DNA of 64,000 nt from Triticum aestivum (taxonomy: Eukaryota > Streptophyta > Magnoliopsida > Poales > Poaceae): assembly GCF_018294505.1 (NCBI RefSeq), contig NC_057795.1, forward strand, positions 522,603,184 through 522,667,183. Reading direction: 5' to 3'. Shown here one piece after another: positions 22,650-33,892 of the stretch. The position numbers and the translations under genes were made by a program. The notes under the pieces are model-generated. The model had not been told where the DNA came from. It was given only the letters and a program-made list of their open reading frames with translations, and searched no databases. Each line of letters starts with the position of its first letter. The first letter of the stretch is position 1.

Positions 22650-25194
22650 TCACTTTCTGGCAGTGCCACCGCTGGTGGCGGAGTTGCGCTGGCCGGCTTC
22701 GCCTCGTGAAGCCTCAGGTTCGGCAGCGTCTCGCCTTGGCTTCGTGCTGAAGGCGCGGAACTTTGCCAGCAGAGCTTCCGCTCGACCCTTCACAGCCTCA
22801 GCAGCGGCAGCGGCAAGCTTGCCGCTCGCAGGCTCAAGCAGGCTGTCAAGGTCAACATGGGGGTCGCGAAGGTAGACGTGGGTGAAGATGCGCGCCAGTG
22901 CTGCAGAAGAAAGGACACGTGCCTCGGCCTCAGCCGTGGGGCTAAGGGCGATGGCGACATCTTCAAGTGCGCGTACCAGGAAGGGAAGCAACTTGACGGG
23001 GCCATCCTCGGTGCTGGCCAGCTGTTTTTCTAGGCCGCCATCATAAAGCGTCTTCAGCGAGGCGCGAGCCCTCTCCTCCAGCTTCGCAAAGGCCACACAG
23101 TCCTCGGCCAGGACCCTCGCCTTGCCGTCCAGCTCGATCCTCTTCGCCTCCAACGCCTGCTCCAGCATATCTAAGCGGCCATGGCGTTCATCAAGCTTGG
23201 CGTCCCGGTCCTTGGTGGCGGCCTCGCGAGTCTTCATCTCCTCCTCCTTCTCCTGGCGGTCACAGGCCTCCTTGGCGAGCTGGTCACGCAGGCCTTGCAG
23301 CTCGCTCTCCGGCGCCTTGTAGCAGCCCCGGACCTCCGCAACCTCACCCAAGGCGGCGTCGCGGGCGGCCTTGGCCTGAAGGATGGCCTGCTTCTCTTCG
23401 TCGCGGCCGTCGTGGCCTGGACCAGCGCCGCTCAAACTGAAGCATCAGAGCGGACCCAGCCGAAGGCTAGCTCCAGGCGCCCGGCCACCAGGCGAGGGTT
23501 GGCGCCCTGAAGATCTTCTCGCAGCCGGTCCAGCTCAGCAGCAGCACGATCCAGGACAGTAGAAGGAGTCGGAGCAATGGCAGTTGGCGGAGTAGGAGGA
23601 GAAGACGGCAGCGTGATCACAGCGCCATGAGTCGGGACCTTCTGAGCCCCGATGACTGCAGCAGTGGCGTCAGGCAAGGATGCCTGAGGAGTCGCTTGGG
23701 CCATAGGGGCTGAGCTCGCCCAGCACGCCCCGCCTGGCCTCGCGAGGATGACCGGGCAGGAGAGGCCCGAGCTTTGCCGCCTTCAGACTTTTCGCCACAG
23801 GCACCGGCCTAGCCAAGGAATATGGACGTCAAGCCTCAGCAACAAAAGAAGGAAGCAGAAAGAAAATCAAGCACTTATTGGTCATCGCTCGCGGACTCAA
23901 GCAGCCTCCGGCCGAACTTGAAGCCTCAGAGCTGGCTGCTGGGGTCAGCCTCAGGAGACTCGGGAGCAAGAGGCATGTCTGCAGATCGCCTCGGAGCCCG
24001 AGCAGGCCCGCGGAGAACCAGCCCCGTCCTGTCCTTCTTCGGGATCAGGGGCGAGCACTCCCCGCCTCGCTCGTCGCCATCCTCATCGTCGTCCGGCATA
24101 AGGCGGAGAGCACGGGACCTGCGCCGACGGAGGGGCTCTCTAGACTCCCCGTCGGTCGCCTCGGAGTCGGGCTCCTCTTCCTCCTCCTCTTCTTCCTCCT
24201 CTCTGCCGGAGTCGCTGGAAGATACGTTCACTGTTGCCAGGGCCGCCAGGTCCTCAGGAACCTCCGCGGGCACAGGCCCATCCCCGTTGAAGGCGGGCAT
24301 GGAGTTCACCACCTGCTCCCAATCATCCCGAAGGAACAAGGGTACAGGAGCACCCTCTAATCTCGCCACGTCTCCCCCAACAAAGGATTGGAGGACCGCG
24401 GCTAGATCTCCGTCGGCCAAGACTACGAAGCTCGGGCGATGGGAGGCAACGGCTTCCCCGAGCCACCACAGCAGGAGCAAGTGTTCCCGAAGCGGAGCCA
24501 CCCAGTGCTCCAGGAACTCCCTCAGGAGAGACGCCCCGGTCAGCTTCCCCGTCGCCATGTTGCCTGGCCACAGGTCCGTGTCCATCCTCTCCAGCACTGG
24601 CTTCATGCGGGGAACGACAAGCTCCACGCGGAACCAAGCGTCGACGGCCTCAGGCTGCCTCGTAGGCAGCATCAGTCAGGGGTGGATGCGCCCAACATCC
24701 ACCATGACCCACTTGCTCCGGAAGCCTTCGATCCTCTTCCCGGGCTTCGAGATAGCATTGGATCTAGAGTACGCAACAAAGCTCGCGCATGCAGTGATGG
24801 GGCCGCGAGAAACCCGGAGGTAAATGTAATGGCGCAGCAAGGCCACCGAGGGCCTTACCCCAACATGAGCCTCGCAGTAATAGGCAAAAATCTCCAGGAG
24901 AAGGAAAGAGTTGGGATGGAGGTGCAGAGCTTGCAGGTTGTAGTGGCGGAGAACAGAAAGGAAGAACTCGGAAAAGGGAGGCACCAGACCGGCGGCGATG
25001 GAACTCACGAAGAGCGGATGGAAGGTGCTTCCTTTGTCCTCAGGAAGGGAAGAGCCAACCTTGAGCATGGCCGCCCCGTTGCTGCCTTGCGCCGCTATCA
25101 TCTGGCGCGGCCGGGCAAGGTTCTTCTCCAACACGTTTGGAGGATCCAGAGAGGGCGAGTACCAGGCTCCGACCGGGGTCTGACGAGGCGCCAT
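22650..25194 (-). pseudogene. Element O antisense gene (PF04195-like plus coiled coil)
   Basis: It starts at ATG 25194 (MAPRQTPVGAWYSPSLDPPN) and runs opposite to O's gag. The N-terminal part has GSTFHPLFVSSIAAGLVPPF, SEFFLSVLRHYNLQALHLHP and FAYYCEAHVGVRPSVALLRH, a diverged version of the domain in A, B and D. A TGA at 24674-24676 breaks an otherwise continuous frame, which goes on (LMLPTRQPEAVDAWFRVE) to 23926 through a long Glu run and an Arg-rich stretch. After a gap, probably an intron near 23710-23925, it resumes at 23704 and then 23435-22650. That last part is about 260 residues of Glu/Lys/Ala-rich heptad-like sequence, probably coiled coil, ending SGGTARK. Function unknown. Confidence 0.62.
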
Positions 25195-25365
25195 GTCTTG
25201 CTGAGATGCGGGGTTGGAGTAGATCTGGGGATTTTGGGAGCAAGAAGGAGGAGAGCGAGAAAGGGGATCTGGGCGATGACTGGAGAAGGCAAAGAGGGTA
25301 AGCCTGGCCCGGTGCCGCTCTCTTGTCAAGTCGAGCAGTTGCCGAGGCGTCGTGGGGAAGCAGGG

Positions 25366-26494
25366 TGTCGGGGGTTGGGTACGACATATGCCAACGGATG
25401 GCTTATCATGGTGGGGGCGAGTAGAACGTCGCCGGTGCCCGGAAGCGGGATGAGGCGAAGACATCCACGCCGGCGGATCTTACCCAGCTTCAGGGCTCTC
25501 CGAGGAGATAAAACCCCTACTGCTGCTCTGCGGGGTCTCCGCATGATCACTATGGCAAAGTGAATACAAGGTTGCTCCGAGAGCTATTTTCTGGAGGTCG
25601 GAGAGGGCAAGGTTAGCTCCCTCCTTCCTATATGATCGGGTCTAATCCTAGAGAAGCTATCCCCCTTGCATGGGTGCCCCGGGGGGCTTATACAGGCCTG
25701 CCCTCCCAGGGATACAATGCTAATCCGGCTGGGCGTGGGTCCCAGTCGTCTATCTCTTAGGCCGCCGTCTTCTCCGCCGACTACTGGGGCCCGCCGACTG
25801 GCGGGCCCCTCTGACAGGCCTAGTATTGTAGCGGTGCTTCTGATGACGCTGGCTCGGTCATGGGGTCATGGCAACAGTGCCGCCGTCTGGCGGGCGATCA
25901 CTGTCGCCATTCCCCGTCTTGTCTGGTTAATGGCGTGTGGGGCCCATGGGAGGGGCCGGCCGACTCCCACGGGGCCGTCTTCGTGGCGCTCTCGCCGCCT
26001 TCGTTACTCCCGCTGACGGACGGGTCCTACCATCTCTGGGCCGTACAAGTAGGCCGTCGTGGGCACAGTGCGCCGCCCATGGGGGCTGAGGTCAAGGCAG
26101 GCATGGCAATAGTGCCGCGCCACGATGGAGATCTCCGGTGATACGGCGCACTGTAGCCATGCCAGCCCCTCGTAAGCAGGGTGGAGACGGCCACGCTGCG
26201 ATCGTACTCTTCCCCGTCCATCGTGGCGAAGGAAGGAAGTGGTTGGAGTCACGGGCCGACTCCCATAGTCATCTTATCTTGTAGTCGCCAGCCGAGAGTC
26301 GGCTCATCTCGAAGTCGTCAGCCAAGAGTCGGCTTAATTCGAAGTCGTCCCTGGAGCTCGGACGTGAGGGACAGTTGCTGCCGACTCCCAGGAGGCAGCT
26401 CTTCATCGTGGGGTCTTGAGGGGCGCAGTCTGCCCCGATGTTTTGGAAGGTTCTAGGGCTCGGGTGAGCCTACCCGTGGCCCATTACTCTGATA
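25366..26494 (-). repeat. Element B 3' LTR
   Basis: This 1129-bp copy of 38080-39221 starts TGTCGGGGGTTGGG and ends ...TACTCTGATA, where the partner ends ...TACTCCGACA, so the terminal CA is mutated. Beyond it GTAGTCCCTGAAGCTGG is the complement of a purine tract. The TATA box seen in the other LTR (CTTATATA at 38401) is mutated here to CTTATACA. A run of GTCGCCAGCC/GTCGTCAGCC units with AGTCGGC lies near 26283-26350. Confidence 0.87.
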
Positions 26495-26965
26495 GTAGTC
26501 CCTGAAGCTGGTGAGGCGCCGCGGGAGACGCGCCGGGGAGCCTCAACAGTTTCATCTCTCCGGGGGTGGAATCTTCGCCTTGCTCGCCGTCTTCTTCGAG
26601 GCCGACTAGCTGGAGTCAGACTCGTAGAAGGCCGTCTTGCTTCTTAGAGGGTTTGAACGTCGCGGCGCGGTCCAGGTGGCATGCCTGATAAGCTTCCGGG
26701 CAGCCGCCCGTTGCGGGTCCGTCGCGTGGCGCCACGTGGCGGGGTCAGTCTGCCCACCCACGCGCGCGATGGGACAGGATCTCAGGCGGGGCCTGCCACT
26801 ACTGTGCCTCGGCACGCGAGCGGATTTGCTGCGGCCGTCCGGCCGGTTGGGTTTCCCACGCCGTAACTGCACGTAGTTACTGCGTGTGGTAAATCGTGGG
26901 GGGCGTGGGGGCCGGGGCGCAGTTAATCCCACGCCCGCCCCATCGGCTTCTCAGCCCTATGAGCC

Positions 26966-26973
26966 TATAAGTA
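26966..26973 (+). promoter_or_regulatory. TATA-like box of element B antisense gene
   Basis: TATAAGTA lies 124 bases before the ATG at 27090 on the plus strand. The stretch between is pyrimidine-rich leader-like sequence. It probably promotes the antisense transcript. Position is the only evidence. Confidence 0.5.
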
Positions 26974-27089
26974 GGCGGGAGGAAAGGAGCGGCGAAGCAC
27001 GCGCGCCCATCTCCCCCACTTCCCTTGGTTCCTTCTTGCTTCTTCTTCCTCTCACCGCCGCCGTACCGATCTACGCCACGCTTGCGACG

Positions 27090-30000
27090 ATGAGCTCTTC
27101 CTCCGCCGCCGCACCTGCTACCATGCGCTCCGGCGTGTGGGACGGCTCTAAGGTGGATGATGACATCATCGAGTTCCTTCGCAAGACGCGTCGCCTCCCC
27201 GGCGCGGACCTAGTGCGAGCCCGTGCCGCGCTGGAGAGGGAAATTGTGCCGGCGCCGGAGGAGGGCAAGCGGGTCGTGTTCCGCTCGCACCTCATGCGCG
27301 GCTTGGGGCTGCCGGTGAGTGGCTTCTTCTGCTCCTTCTTGGAGTTCCACGGGCTCCAGCCGCACCACCTCACCCCGAACACGGTGGTGCTGCTGGCTTC
27401 CTCGGTGTTCTCCCCACAATCGAACTGTGGGGAGAGTTCTTCCAGTCCAAGCTCGGCACGCACGTCGCTGGCGTGCCGGCCCAGTGCGGCACCTTCATTG
27501 CGATGCGGAGATCGACGACCGACAATCCTTTTTCCGCCATCCCACTGATCAAGTCGGTGAAGATGTGGCAGCGTTCTTACTTCTATGTGAAGAACGTCGC
27601 CGCAGACGGCGACTGGGTCAACCTGCCTCCTTCCGAAGCTGGCGCACCGGCTAGGAGGCTCCCCAGCTGGTCCCACCGGGTCAAGACGCTGACTCCCGCT
27701 GGTGCCGCCGCTGTTGCGCGACTCCAAGATCTGACGCAGTCGGAGGGCCTGACCGGGTCCGACTTGATGGCCGCCTTCATGGCGCGCCGAGTCCTCCCGC
27801 TCCAAGGCCAACCTCATCTGATCTGTCAGATGAGCGGCCACCGGGATCCGAGTCGGCTCTGCTCCAAGGAAATGCCCCATACGGAGGTGGCGGACATGGT
27901 GAACTATATCTCAAACTGTAACCTCGCGGCGACTTGGCAGTTCAGCAAGGAGTCATACTCACGCGCCAACCCCCCGCCTGTCGTAAGTCGTCTTTCTTCT
28001 TCTTTTGTCTTCTCTGCAGCCGAATCCGACTTCTAATATTTTTGGTTTTTCTTGAGTCAGAACCCCCTCATCCAGCCTTCAGCCGGCACCGCGGGCTCGA
28101 CCCGCCAGTTCGTCCCCGATTGAGCGGAGAGCGACATCAACGACCCGGACTTGGGGGCCGCGGCGATGGAGGCCGACACCGAAGGAGGAGGAGGAGGAGG
28201 CTTCAGGCCATCGGCCACCTTTGCCAACTGGCCCGATGACGACGCCGAGGGGGAAGTCGTCCCGTGCCAACAACCGAGGGTTGGCCATCCGGGCGCGGGC
28301 TCCTCCGCCGGCTTGGATGGTCAAGGCGGCGCGAAGAGGCGCCGGGCCGGGCCGAGCTTGCTTGGCGGTTGGTCGAAGAAGTTCAAGGGGGCGGCCGTCG
28401 TGACCAAGCGGGAAGAGGTGCTCGCGAAGGCCAACCGCTTCCGTAAGGAAGTGAAGAAGCCGCCGCTGGTCTCCGTGTAAGTGCCTCCGCTCTTGACTTG
28501 TTTTGCTCTTGGTGGATTTTTTGTCCAAATCTTTTACATGCTTTCTTCGCCTCCGGGCTCCCCTCACCTTCGAGAGGGTCGCCGCCGCCTCCGTCATGGG
28601 GTCGGTGGAGACTTCCGCCAGTACTCGACGGATTGATCCCGCCACCGACCTTCGGGAGGGTACGGAGCGGAATGCGCGGGAGAAGCGCGACGAGGACGAA
28701 GCCGCCCATCTGGAGAAGGCGGAGGCCGAGAAGGCGGCTGCCTCCGCCCAGAGGAAGCTGGAGGAGGCCGAAGCCGCCGTGGCGGTAAGGAAGCAAGCTG
28801 AGGAGGCGGCGCGCCGCCAATCGGCACTGCTTGTCGTTCCGCTGAACTCCACGCCGCCACCCCCGAGGTTCACGGGGCAGACTGGGGAAGCCGGCGGCGA
28901 GCATCCTATCATGGAGAGGGAGAGCGGCAAGGCCTCCATGTCAGACACGGCCGCGCCAACTCCGCCGCCCCTGCCGCCGTCTGTGAGCGCACGAGGTAAA
29001 CAGCCGGCGGGCCCGCCGGCGCCGCCAACTGTGGATGAGTCCGAGGCGAGGCTGCTCCTTCAAGTCGCCTCGCCAGTGCGGCGCCGCCTTGAGAAGGCGA
29101 CTTCGGCGCCACGCTCGCTGGAGACTGATGCCGCCAGCTCGGCTATCCCAGACGCCGAGGTGACGAGCGCCGCGCCTGTTAGGTGGGTGCGAGGAGGCGG
29201 CACGGGTCCGCTGAGCCAGGCGCTTCTGGACGTTCAGGCGAAGCTGCGAGCCGAGGGCGATGCCATCCAGGCCTGCACCAAGGCGCATCTGGCATCGCGA
29301 GTAGCTGTCCGGGTATGCTTCATTTTTGACTTTGCTTTTCTTTGTTGTTCTCTGTGGGGATCGTGCCAGCGCACCCACTGGGTGTAGTCCCCGAGTTTTG
29401 GGCCGGCTGCTGAGCAGGCGGCTCGAAACTCCTTCTGGCAAGTTCCGATACTTATCTTCGTCTAAAAATTCTTGTTGCGGGAGTACCACAACCTCCGCGT
29501 CACTACCTTCAACCGCAATGTTGAGGAGCTGAGCAAGCGGACTGCCGACTTGTCAGAGAGTCGGAGTGAGTCTTCCTTCTTCTTCGCGGGGGTGCGCTGG
29601 CGCACCCGCGGGCTGTAGTCCCCAAGATTCGGGCCGACTGCTGAGAAGTCGGGCCGGATCTTCTCAGCGACTTTCTTTGTTGACGACTTAACGTCTTTCT
29701 TTTTTATTCTTCAGAGGCCAATGCCACTCTTCAGCAGCAGCTGGGCGAGGCCAACACCGCCTTGCGCGCCAAGGGGGAGGAGTGCAGCAAGCTTGCCGCG
29801 GAGCATGATCTGCTGGCTGTGCAGCTGGCGGAGAAAAAGGAGCTGCTCAAGAATGCGCAGGAGGCAGAGAAGAAAGAGGCTGCGCTCCTGGCCGAGTTCG
29901 AGAGCGAGCACTCCTCCTGGACTGACAAGGAGGCACAGCTGACTTCCGGCTTCCATGAGATTGAGGACATCGTCGACGGTGAGTTTCTTTACTTTCTTTG

Positions 30001-30849
30001 ATCCGCCGACTGTGGGAAAGGTGACTCCTGATTCTAACTTGCTTCTTTTTTGTCTTGGCATACTTCTTCCCTGGCCACTCGCAGGCGGCCACTCAGGCCA
30101 TCGAGGCAGATCGCGAAGCATGGAGGGCAGATGGTGCGGAGATTGCCGCCAACGCCTCCCGGACCCTTCACGAGCAGCTTCTGAGCATCGAGGCTCATCT
30201 GCGGCCGGCCCATGGGATGTTGCGCCGACTTTAGTGTGCCGGCGCCCAGGCCATTGCCGCCCTGTGGCCAGACATGCTGGTTCTGCGCACTGCCAGTCGG
30301 ACTGCCGACTGGCTGGAGGTCGCAGCCGGTCGTCTTGAGGCTTGGAAGGGTTCCTCGGCCTGAGCTGGAGCGCGCCGGGCCTTGGAATTCGTCAAGGCGT
30401 GGTATCCAGGGCTGGACCTGGACCGTCTGGCCGCGTTCTGGTCAGAGGCCCAGGCGGAGCTGGTAGCTGTTGAAGACGCCCTCGTCGCTCGTGCTGCGGC
30501 GATCGCCCACTATGCTGACACCAGCATCTTCGTCCCTGATCGGGGTGAAGACGGCAGGGAGGCGCCGCCGGAGTGGTTCTGGATGAACCCCGACTACGAC
30601 AAGGACTCGGCGGAGGTGATTGCTTCCAGCGTCGAGGAGGAAGGAGAGGCGGAGGACGAAGGTGAGACGGAGGCGCCAGAAGACGGAACGGGCGACCAGC
30701 CTCAGCTCGACCGCGCCTCCAGCAACAAGCCGCGTCCGGAGAAGGCGGCTGTCGCCGGAGACGATCAAGCCGAGACTGCCCAACCGGCCACCCCGGCGCC
30801 TGACACCGCCGTCTCCTTCGACCCTCCGAACCCGGATGCCGCCTCCTAG
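27090..30849 (+). pseudogene. Element B antisense gene (PF04195-like, multi-exon)
   Basis: From ATG 27090 the product begins MSSSSAAAPATMRSGVWDG. The family domain follows: GKRVVFRSHLMRGLGLPVSG, FLEFHGLQPHHLTPNTVVLL and, after a frameshift near 27410, VAGVPAQCGTFIAMRRSTTD. Introns are suggested by GTAAGT at 27983 with AG at 28060, GTAAGT at 28477, GTATGC at 29313, GTGAG at 29566 with AG at 29714, and GTGAGT at 29979 with AG at 30084. Middle exons are Lys/Arg-rich and then Glu/Ala-rich (coiled-coil-like, 28680-28820 and 29715-29978). The last exon has LEFVKAWYPGLDLDRLAAFW and an acidic C-terminus ending at TAG 30847-30849. In-frame stops at 28121 and in the last exon show decay. Function unknown. 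Confidence 0.68.
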
Positions 30850-31623
30850 GCTGCCGTCTTTGCCTTCATTTTATCTGCCTTAGTAGTCTTTGAAGAACTT
30901 TGTTAATTCGAACAATTCCACCCGCGGGGTGTATTTTGAACTTCTACTTGAAGATTCGGCCAAGGGCCTATGTTATGTAAATATCTATCCGAGTTCTATC
31001 TTTCCTTGCTCATTGCTCTTTTGGCTTTTTCCTTTGCTGCCTTCCCTTAGTCGCCGCCTTGCCAGTCGGACAACCGCTCTGCGGACTGCCACTGGATCAA
31101 ACGCTTGGCTACTTTGGGAAGGCAAGTACTTGGCCATTTTAGAGTCTTTTTAACAAGTCGGATAGAAAGCGATAAGCCGACTACTTACGAGTTGGCTTCA
31201 CTTAAGAGAGGCTAGAAGAAAGCGGCAAGCCGACTACTAATGAGTCGGCTTTTGCTTGAGAGAGGCTGGAAGCCGTCTTATGCTATGTTTGTGCTTTGGG
31301 TCCATAGCCATTTTTTGTGTGGGTGCCCGTTCTTCCTTACTCCTGCCTACCAAACAGTTGCTCTACGAGCTGCGGCTTCTGACAGGAGACGGCTTAGGCG
31401 CCACACACTACTTGTCTGACTACGGGAAGCATTTCATAGCGCGACGTGACGAGTCCCCGGGCCGACTAGTCGAGCCCGGTGCCAAGCGGCATAACAAAGA
31501 GTAATATACTCGAAGGCATAATTCTTATCATACAGATAACAAAAAAAGGCAGTCCCCGAGCTCATTTCGGGGGGCCCGAAGTCTTGGTACTTTAGTATAA
31601 AGGGTAGCGTGATACATACTGCA
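30850..31623. other. Element B spacer where pol and antisense gene converge
   Basis: This is a non-coding stretch between the stop of the antisense gene and the end of integrase, where the two transcripts would meet tail to tail. It includes a 53-bp tandem duplication at 31166-31272, each unit carrying AAGCCGACTAC and GAGTCGGCTT/GAGTTGGCTT, a short inverted pair. Confidence 0.6.
31166..31272. repeat. 53-bp tandem duplication with internal inverted motif
   Basis: Two units start with AAAGCG at 31166 and 31219. Both contain AAGCCGACTAC, GAGTYGGCTT and GAGAGGCT. The inverted AAGCCGACT/AGTCGGCTT pair could fold into a small hairpin in either transcript. Confidence 0.6.
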
Positions 31624-33349
31624 TCAACTGTAAAATCTTCGGAGAAGATTTGCATTCCATGGGCGCTCCGTCTCTTTGCCGGAGTCGCCCCTCTTGCGTG
31701 CTCGGGGATTCTGATCGTCGATCAGGTAGTAGGAGTCGTTTCCCAGCACCTTGCTGATAATGAAGGGGCCTTCCCAAGGCGCCGACAGCTTGTGCTCGCC
31801 GGCTGTTCTCTGGATCAGCCGGAGCACAAGGTCGCCTCTTGGAAAGACCTCGGCCTGACCTTCCTGTTGTAGTATCGGCGCAGGCTCTACTGGTAGATGC
31901 TGGACCGGCTGAGTGCCAACAGCCGGCCCTCTTCCAGCAGATTGACACCGTCTTGACGTGCTTCTTCTGCTTCTTCCTCGGTGTACATGGTGACTCGCGG
32001 AGAGTCAAACTATATGTCCGTTGGGATGACGGCTTCGGCACCGTAGACGAGGAAAAAGGTGTGAAGCCACTTGATTTGTTTGGAGTCGTGCGCAGACTCC
32101 AGAGGACGGCTGGCAACTCATCAACCCGACAGCCAGCCGAATGCTCCAGTGGTTCGACCAGTCGAGGCTTGATGCCAGACAGGATGAGGCCATTTGCCCG
32201 CTCTACCTGGCCGTTTGACTGCGGATGGGCAACGGACGCTAAGTCCAGTCGGATGCCTTGAGTCACGCAGAAACGGGCCAAGGCACCTTTGGCAAAATTT
32301 GTGCCATTGTCGGTGATGATGTTGTGCGGTATGCCGTACGGAGTCATGATGTCGGTGATAAAAGTCACTGCAGTCGGACCATTCAACTTCTTGATGGGCT
32401 TCACTTCTATCCACTTGGTGAACTTGTCCACCGCGACAAGTAAGTGAGTTAGGCCGCCTCGTGCTATTTTGAATGGTCCCACCATGTCCAGGCCCCAAAC
32501 CGCAAAGGGCCAGGCAATGAGGATAGTCCTTAGTACGGAAGCCGGCTGATGTGGCTTGGAGCGGAACATCTGGCACCCTTTGCACTTTTGGACTAATTCT
32601 TTAGCCTCTTCCAGGGCAGTTGGCAAGAAGAAACCGTGTCGGAAGGCTTTGGCTATGAGTGCTCTTGAAGCCGCATGGTGGCCGCACTCGCCTTCATGGA
32701 TGTCTTTGAGAATTGCTTGGCCTTGCTCTGGCTCGACGCAACGCTGGTAGACGCCAGTGACGCTACGCCTGACCAACTCTCTGTTGACTATGGTGTAGGC
32801 CGCCACTCGGCGTTGTACTTTCCGAGCCAAGGTTTCATCAATTGGCAGTTCTTTGCTCACCAGGAACTTGAGGATGGGTTGTGCCCATGAGGGTGCTGCT
32901 ATTTCTTCGACTACCAGTACTGCAATTTGGACGAGGGCGGCTGGGCTGGGAGGCGGCGGGTTGGAGTCCACAGCTGCTTGCTGGATTGATGAAGTCCCCG
33001 GGCCGACTGGAACACTCCCCGGGCCGAGTTCTGGAGTCATCAGATTGGTTGCCACAGTCCTCGGGCCGGGTTCTGAAGTCCCCGGGCCAGCTTTGACTGG
33101 AGCGCTCTTGGAGTCGGATCCGACTTCTTCGGGTGGATCCGGCACAAAGATGGAGTCTAATTCTGGTGAAGGCTTGACAGACGGCTTGAGGAGGCGCCAA
33201 AGGGCGACGCCGGATGGTATTGCTTCGCGGATGGAGCCGATTCGTGCCAAGGCGTCAGCTTGGTCGTTGTCATTCCTTGGCATGTGGAGGAACTCGCACC
33301 CCTCGAAGTATCCGCTGAGTTGCTGCACAAGGAAGCGGTAGCTCGCCAT
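31624..33349 (-). pseudogene. Element B integrase and linker
   Basis: The frame encodes a zinc-binding HHCC region (GECGHHAASRALIAKAFRHG ... VQKCKGCQMF), then the catalytic core. The core has the first Asp in VWGLDMVGPFKIARGG, the second in HNIITDNGTNFAKGA, and the Glu in HPQSNGQVERANG. Integrase inserts the DNA copy into the chromosome. Before it lies a Pro/Gly-rich linker (about 32990-33110) made of repeated 'GPGT/ELGPG' units. A frameshift near 32050 scrambles the C-terminus. The true ending (APWEGPFIISKVLGNDSYYL ... WNANLLRRFYS) is found in another frame down to 31624. Integrase is therefore inactive here, although the core is intact. Confidence 0.85.
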
Positions 33350-33367
33350 GTTTGCGTCCTTAGCGTC

Positions 33368-33892
33368 CTAATCACCAGATGACTGCTGGACCACCAAGTC
33401 AGAGTCGCCATAACAAAGGATCCGGCGAATGCCGAGTTCTTTGGCAAGCCGGAGCCCGTGAATGAGCGCCTCGTACTCAGTGACGTTGTTGGAGGCGGCA
33501 AAATGGATCTGCAGCGCATATCTGAGCTTGTTGCCTTTGGGGGAAGTGAGGACGACGCCGGCTCCCAAGCCGGTGCGCATCTTGGAGCCATCGAAATGCA
33601 TCCGCCAATTGGTGGAGTCGAGCGCTGGCGGCAGGTACTGGGTCTCGGCCCAGTCGACGAGGAAGTCGGCTAGTGCTTGCGACTTGATGGCGGTGCGGGG
33701 CTGGTAGTAGATGGTGTAGGGAGCCAGATCGATGGCCCATTTGGCCACTCGGCCAGAAGCATCTCGCCTTCCGATAATCTCGGCAAGCGGGGCTGTGCAG
33801 ACCAAAGTGATTGGATCCTCTTGGAAGTAAGGCTTCAATTTCTTGGCGGCAAAGTGCACGGCGTAGCACATCTTCTGGTAGTGGGGGTAGTT
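33368..33892 (-). pseudogene. Element B RNase H regions (dual)
   Basis: Two parts are readable. The first (YAVHFAAKKLKPYFQEDPIT ... AKWAIDLAPYTIYYQPRTAI) is the normal gypsy RNase H/connection. The second begins MHFDGSKMRTGLGAGVVLTS, with NVTEYEALIHGLRLAKELG and CYGDSDLVVQQ, giving D, E and D in order. The last acidic site (NDNDQADALARI) lies past a TAG at 33368-33370, in the same frame. The second copy is of the RVT_3 type, the extra RNase H that marks the Tat lineage. It removes RNA from the RNA-DNA hybrid during copying. Stops interrupt the frame on both sides. Confidence 0.82.

Noticed and set aside
23822..25563. Long plus-strand frames opposite the O antisense gene
   Set aside because: They are complementary shadows of a Glu/Arg-rich minus-strand coding region. 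The minus frame shows the family domain and the plus frames do not.
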